Shown in pieces: positions 62,246 through 64,000 of a DNA stretch of 64,000 nucleotides (positions within the stretch are counted from its first letter, which is position 1; each line of letters starts with the position of its first letter). Below the pieces are notes generated by a model that saw only the letters and a program-made list of their open reading frames with translations, was not told the DNA's origin and did not search any database. The position numbers were made by a program, and so were the translations under genes. The DNA comes from Bifidobacterium hapali (GTDB lineage: Bacteria; Actinomycetota; Actinomycetes; Actinomycetales; Bifidobacteriaceae), in the NCBI RefSeq assembly GCF_002259755.1, contig NZ_MWWY01000035.1:1-64000 (forward strand), given 5' to 3'.

Positions 62246-62417
62246 GTGGCAGAAAACGCTCACTGAGAGCCCGTCAGCGAGCATTTTCCGCCACTCAGTC
62301 AGATGCGTGGCGGTTTTCGCTCACTGAGCACTCCCCCAGCGAGCATTTTCTGCCACGCAACCAACCGAATGGCGGTTTTCGCTCACTGAGCGCCCGTCAG
62401 TGAGCGTTTTCTGCCAC
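62246..62417. repeat. Family A array: three units at 61-62-bp spacing
   Basis: Units 62246-62294, 62307-62356 and 62369-62417, each separated by exactly 12 bp, all with mixed cores. The array lies in the divergent gap between yfiH and the U32 gene, so it is upstream of both. Nothing else is seen in this gap. Confidence 0.92.
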
Positions 62418-62485
62418 GCGGACAGCACTTCACTCGCGATTCAGCCGCGCGAGAGGCGGTACTGGTCGGCCACTACACTGGTCTG

Positions 62486-64000
62486 GTGCTTATTGACGAA
62501 TCGACTGTTTCCCCGACCTTACCGACCGTATCGACCGTATCGACCTCAGCGACGACCTCGGCGACCACCACGCTCGCCGCCGGCGCAACTAGTGCGACCG
62601 CCGTGCAATCCGCCCCAGCCACCGCCCCAGCCACTCGCATCCCCCGCCGCCGCAAGCCCGAAGTCCTCGCGCCCGCCGGCAACCTGCGCGGACTGAAAAC
62701 CGCAGTGGACTTCGGCGCAGACGCCGTCTACTGCGGCGGCAAAGCGTTCGGCATGCGCTCCGCCCCGAAAAACCTGAGCCTCGCCGACTTCGAGGAAGGC
62801 GCACGCTACGCTCATAAACGCGGCGCCCGCGTCTACGTCACGCTCAACGTGCTGCCGCGCAACAGCGAAGTCGAAGCGATGCGCGAATACATCGGTCAGC
62901 TCAAAGACACCGGCATCGACGCGATGATCGTCACCGATATCGGCGTGATGATGATGGCGCACCAAATCGCGCCCGACATCGAACTGCACGTCTCCACGCA
63001 GGCCGGCGTCACGAATTACGGTGCCGCGCAAGCGTTGTACGAGTTCGGCGCCCGCCGCGTCGTGCTCGCGCGCGAAATGGATTTGCAAGCCGTGCGCGAC
63101 ATCCGCGCGCGCATCCCCGACGACATGGATATCGAATGTTTCGTGCACGGCGCGATGTGCATGGCGTTCTCCGGCCGCTGCCTGTTCTCCAACTATCTGA
63201 CCGGCCGCGACGGCAATCATGGCGAGTGCGCGCAGCCGTGCCGCTGGAAGTATTCGATCGTCGAGGAGAAACGACCCGGCCAGTATTATCCGATCGAACA
63301 GACCGCAGAGGGCGCGTATTTGTTCAATTCGCAAGACATGTGCATGCTCGATCATCTCGACGATCTGATCGATTCGGGCGCAACGAGCCTGAAGATCGAG
63401 GGCCGGTCGAAGTCCGCGTATTACATTGCGGCGATGACGAACGCGTACAAGATCGCGGTGAACGAATACATGGTGCAGCGCGGGTTTGAGTCGGCGTCTG
63501 GCGAGATACTACGACCGTTCCACGATTGCGTAGTGCGGCCGGATGATCCTGATTTTGCCGAGTTTACCGACGATACGGTTGAACAGAACGCGGATCGCGC
63601 GTTTGCTGGTATGCCGGGCGGAGATATGGGACTTGAGTTTGGTGGCGAGGCTGTTGATGCGGCAGCTCGCTCGGCCGGCGGCTCGCACCTTGATGATTTG
63701 AGTTATCGTGCTCGTAGCGCGCGACGTAAGTCGAATACTGCTGAGGAAGTGCTGCCCGAAGGATGGCATCACGCACGCGTACGTCCCGCATCGCATGTTG
63801 AACTGCCTGACTGGCTACTCGACGAACCAGATAAGGTTGCTCACCGCGATTATTCAACCGGATTCTATTATCCGGAGCACAAAGTTACGCAGAATACTGA
63901 CCGTTCCGCGTATTTCCGCGCGTGGCTGGTCGTAGGCGAAGTGCTCGACTGGACGCCGGATGAGGGTGGCCGTGTGACACTGATGAGTCGCAACAAGATT
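62486..64000 (+). CDS. U32-family peptidase (3' end outside window)
   Basis: Open to the end of the window (505 codons visible). The start is taken as GTG 62486, which gives a Thr/Ser/Ala-rich leader of about 60 residues before RRRKPEVLAPAGNLRGLKTA; a later start near the domain is possible. The family signature ECFVHGAMCMAFSGRC and the following Cys in GECAQPCRWKY are present, as in YhbU/RlhA-like proteins that use an iron-sulfur centre. The related RlhA hydroxylates 23S rRNA, so a modification enzyme is as likely as a peptidase. The later region (EEVLPEGWHHARVRPAS) carries an insertion of low similarity. Confidence 0.92.
   Translation, partial: MLIDESTVSPTLPTVSTVSTSATTSATTTLAAGATSATAVQSAPATAPATRIPRRRKPEVLAPAGNLRGLKTAVDFGADAVYCGGKAFGMRSAPKNLSLADFEEGARYAHKRGARVYVTLNVLPRNSEVEAMREYIGQLKDTGIDAMIVTDIGVMMMAHQIAPDIELHVSTQAGVTNYGAAQALYEFGARRVVLAREMDLQAVRDIRARIPDDMDIECFVHGAMCMAFSGRCLFSNYLTGRDGNHGECAQPCRWKYSIVEEKRPGQYYPIEQTAEGAYLFNSQDMCMLDHLDDLIDSGATSLKIEGRSKSAYYIAAMTNAYKIAVNEYMVQRGFESASGEILRPFHDCVVRPDDPDFAEFTDDTVEQNADRAFAGMPGGDMGLEFGGEAVDAAARSAGGSHLDDLSYRARSARRKSNTAEEVLPEGWHHARVRPASHVELPDWLLDEPDKVAHRDYSTGFYYPEHKVTQNTDRSAYFRAWLVVGEVLDWTPDEGGRVTLMSRNKI

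Overview
The window looks like a piece of a Bifidobacterium chromosome, perhaps one of the larger-genome animal species. This is inferred from gene content, not from a search. Several blocks are typical of Actinobacteria: fdxA next to dapC; tRNA-Tyr, tRNA-Thr and tRNA-Met leading into rpmG; a moxR gene coupled to a DUF58/transglutaminase protein; sepX (glpR) followed by an acetyltransferase, 5-FCL, fmdB and a SAF-domain gene; and senX3-regX3 beside the pst operon. DNA is moderately GC-rich, genes are densely packed and most lie on the minus strand.

Layout. 1-0.75 kb: right end of an IS110-family element, inserted just behind the lipobox of a solute-binding lipoprotein gene. 1.1-3.6 kb: brnQ-type transporter and a probable GNAT-type toxin-antitoxin pair. 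4.4-11.6 kb: tRNA-Ser, DMT exporter, SOS-controlled dinB, dapC, fdxA, amino acid permease, murB. 12.3-18.6 kb: rpmG, three tRNAs, a giant DUF58-transglutaminase fusion and its MoxR ATPase. 19-23.9 kb: groES with a perfect CIRCE, then sepX, rimJ-like, 5-FCL, fmdB and SAF genes. 23.9-25.5 kb: a gene-free block of repeats. 25.5-30.8 kb: three overlapping genes (FHA protein, degenerate helicase/Vsr-like protein, small basic protein). 31-38 kb: rplJL, MFS and purine permeases, a solitary nuclease-like gene. 37.3-43.9 kb: pstSCAB and senX3-regX3 (phosphate starvation). 44-47.3 kb: two tandem DAHP synthases and mtnN. 47.8-54.9 kb: a carbohydrate cluster (YesL, two LplB/YtcP-type permeases, solute-binding lipoprotein, GH127-like hydrolase). 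56-64 kb: pepC, a DivIVA-like coiled coil, a Pcp homologue, ispD, yfiH and a U32 peptidase that runs off the window.

The most unusual content is between the genes. At least five unrelated sequence families of palindromic units have a fixed length per family: A 49-50 bp, B 45 bp, C 39 bp, E 41 bp, F about 43 bp. Where units are in tandem their spacing is nearly invariant: A repeats every 61-62 bp (once 72), B every 62-63 bp, C alternates 51 and 62 bp, E pairs are 52 bp apart. These values are close to 5, 6 or 7 turns of B-DNA. Arms change in a compensated way, and the arrays also sit in divergent promoter gaps, so they are not simply terminators. A further class, chains of short perfect hairpins, begins exactly at the stop codons of three genes.

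Two more points stand out. The solute-binding protein of the carbohydrate cluster has a run of ten G in its signal-peptide codons that puts it out of frame, which suggests phase variation. The whole cluster is bracketed by direct copies of a roughly 300-bp element followed by family C palindromes, as expected for a segment that can be gained or lost by recombination.
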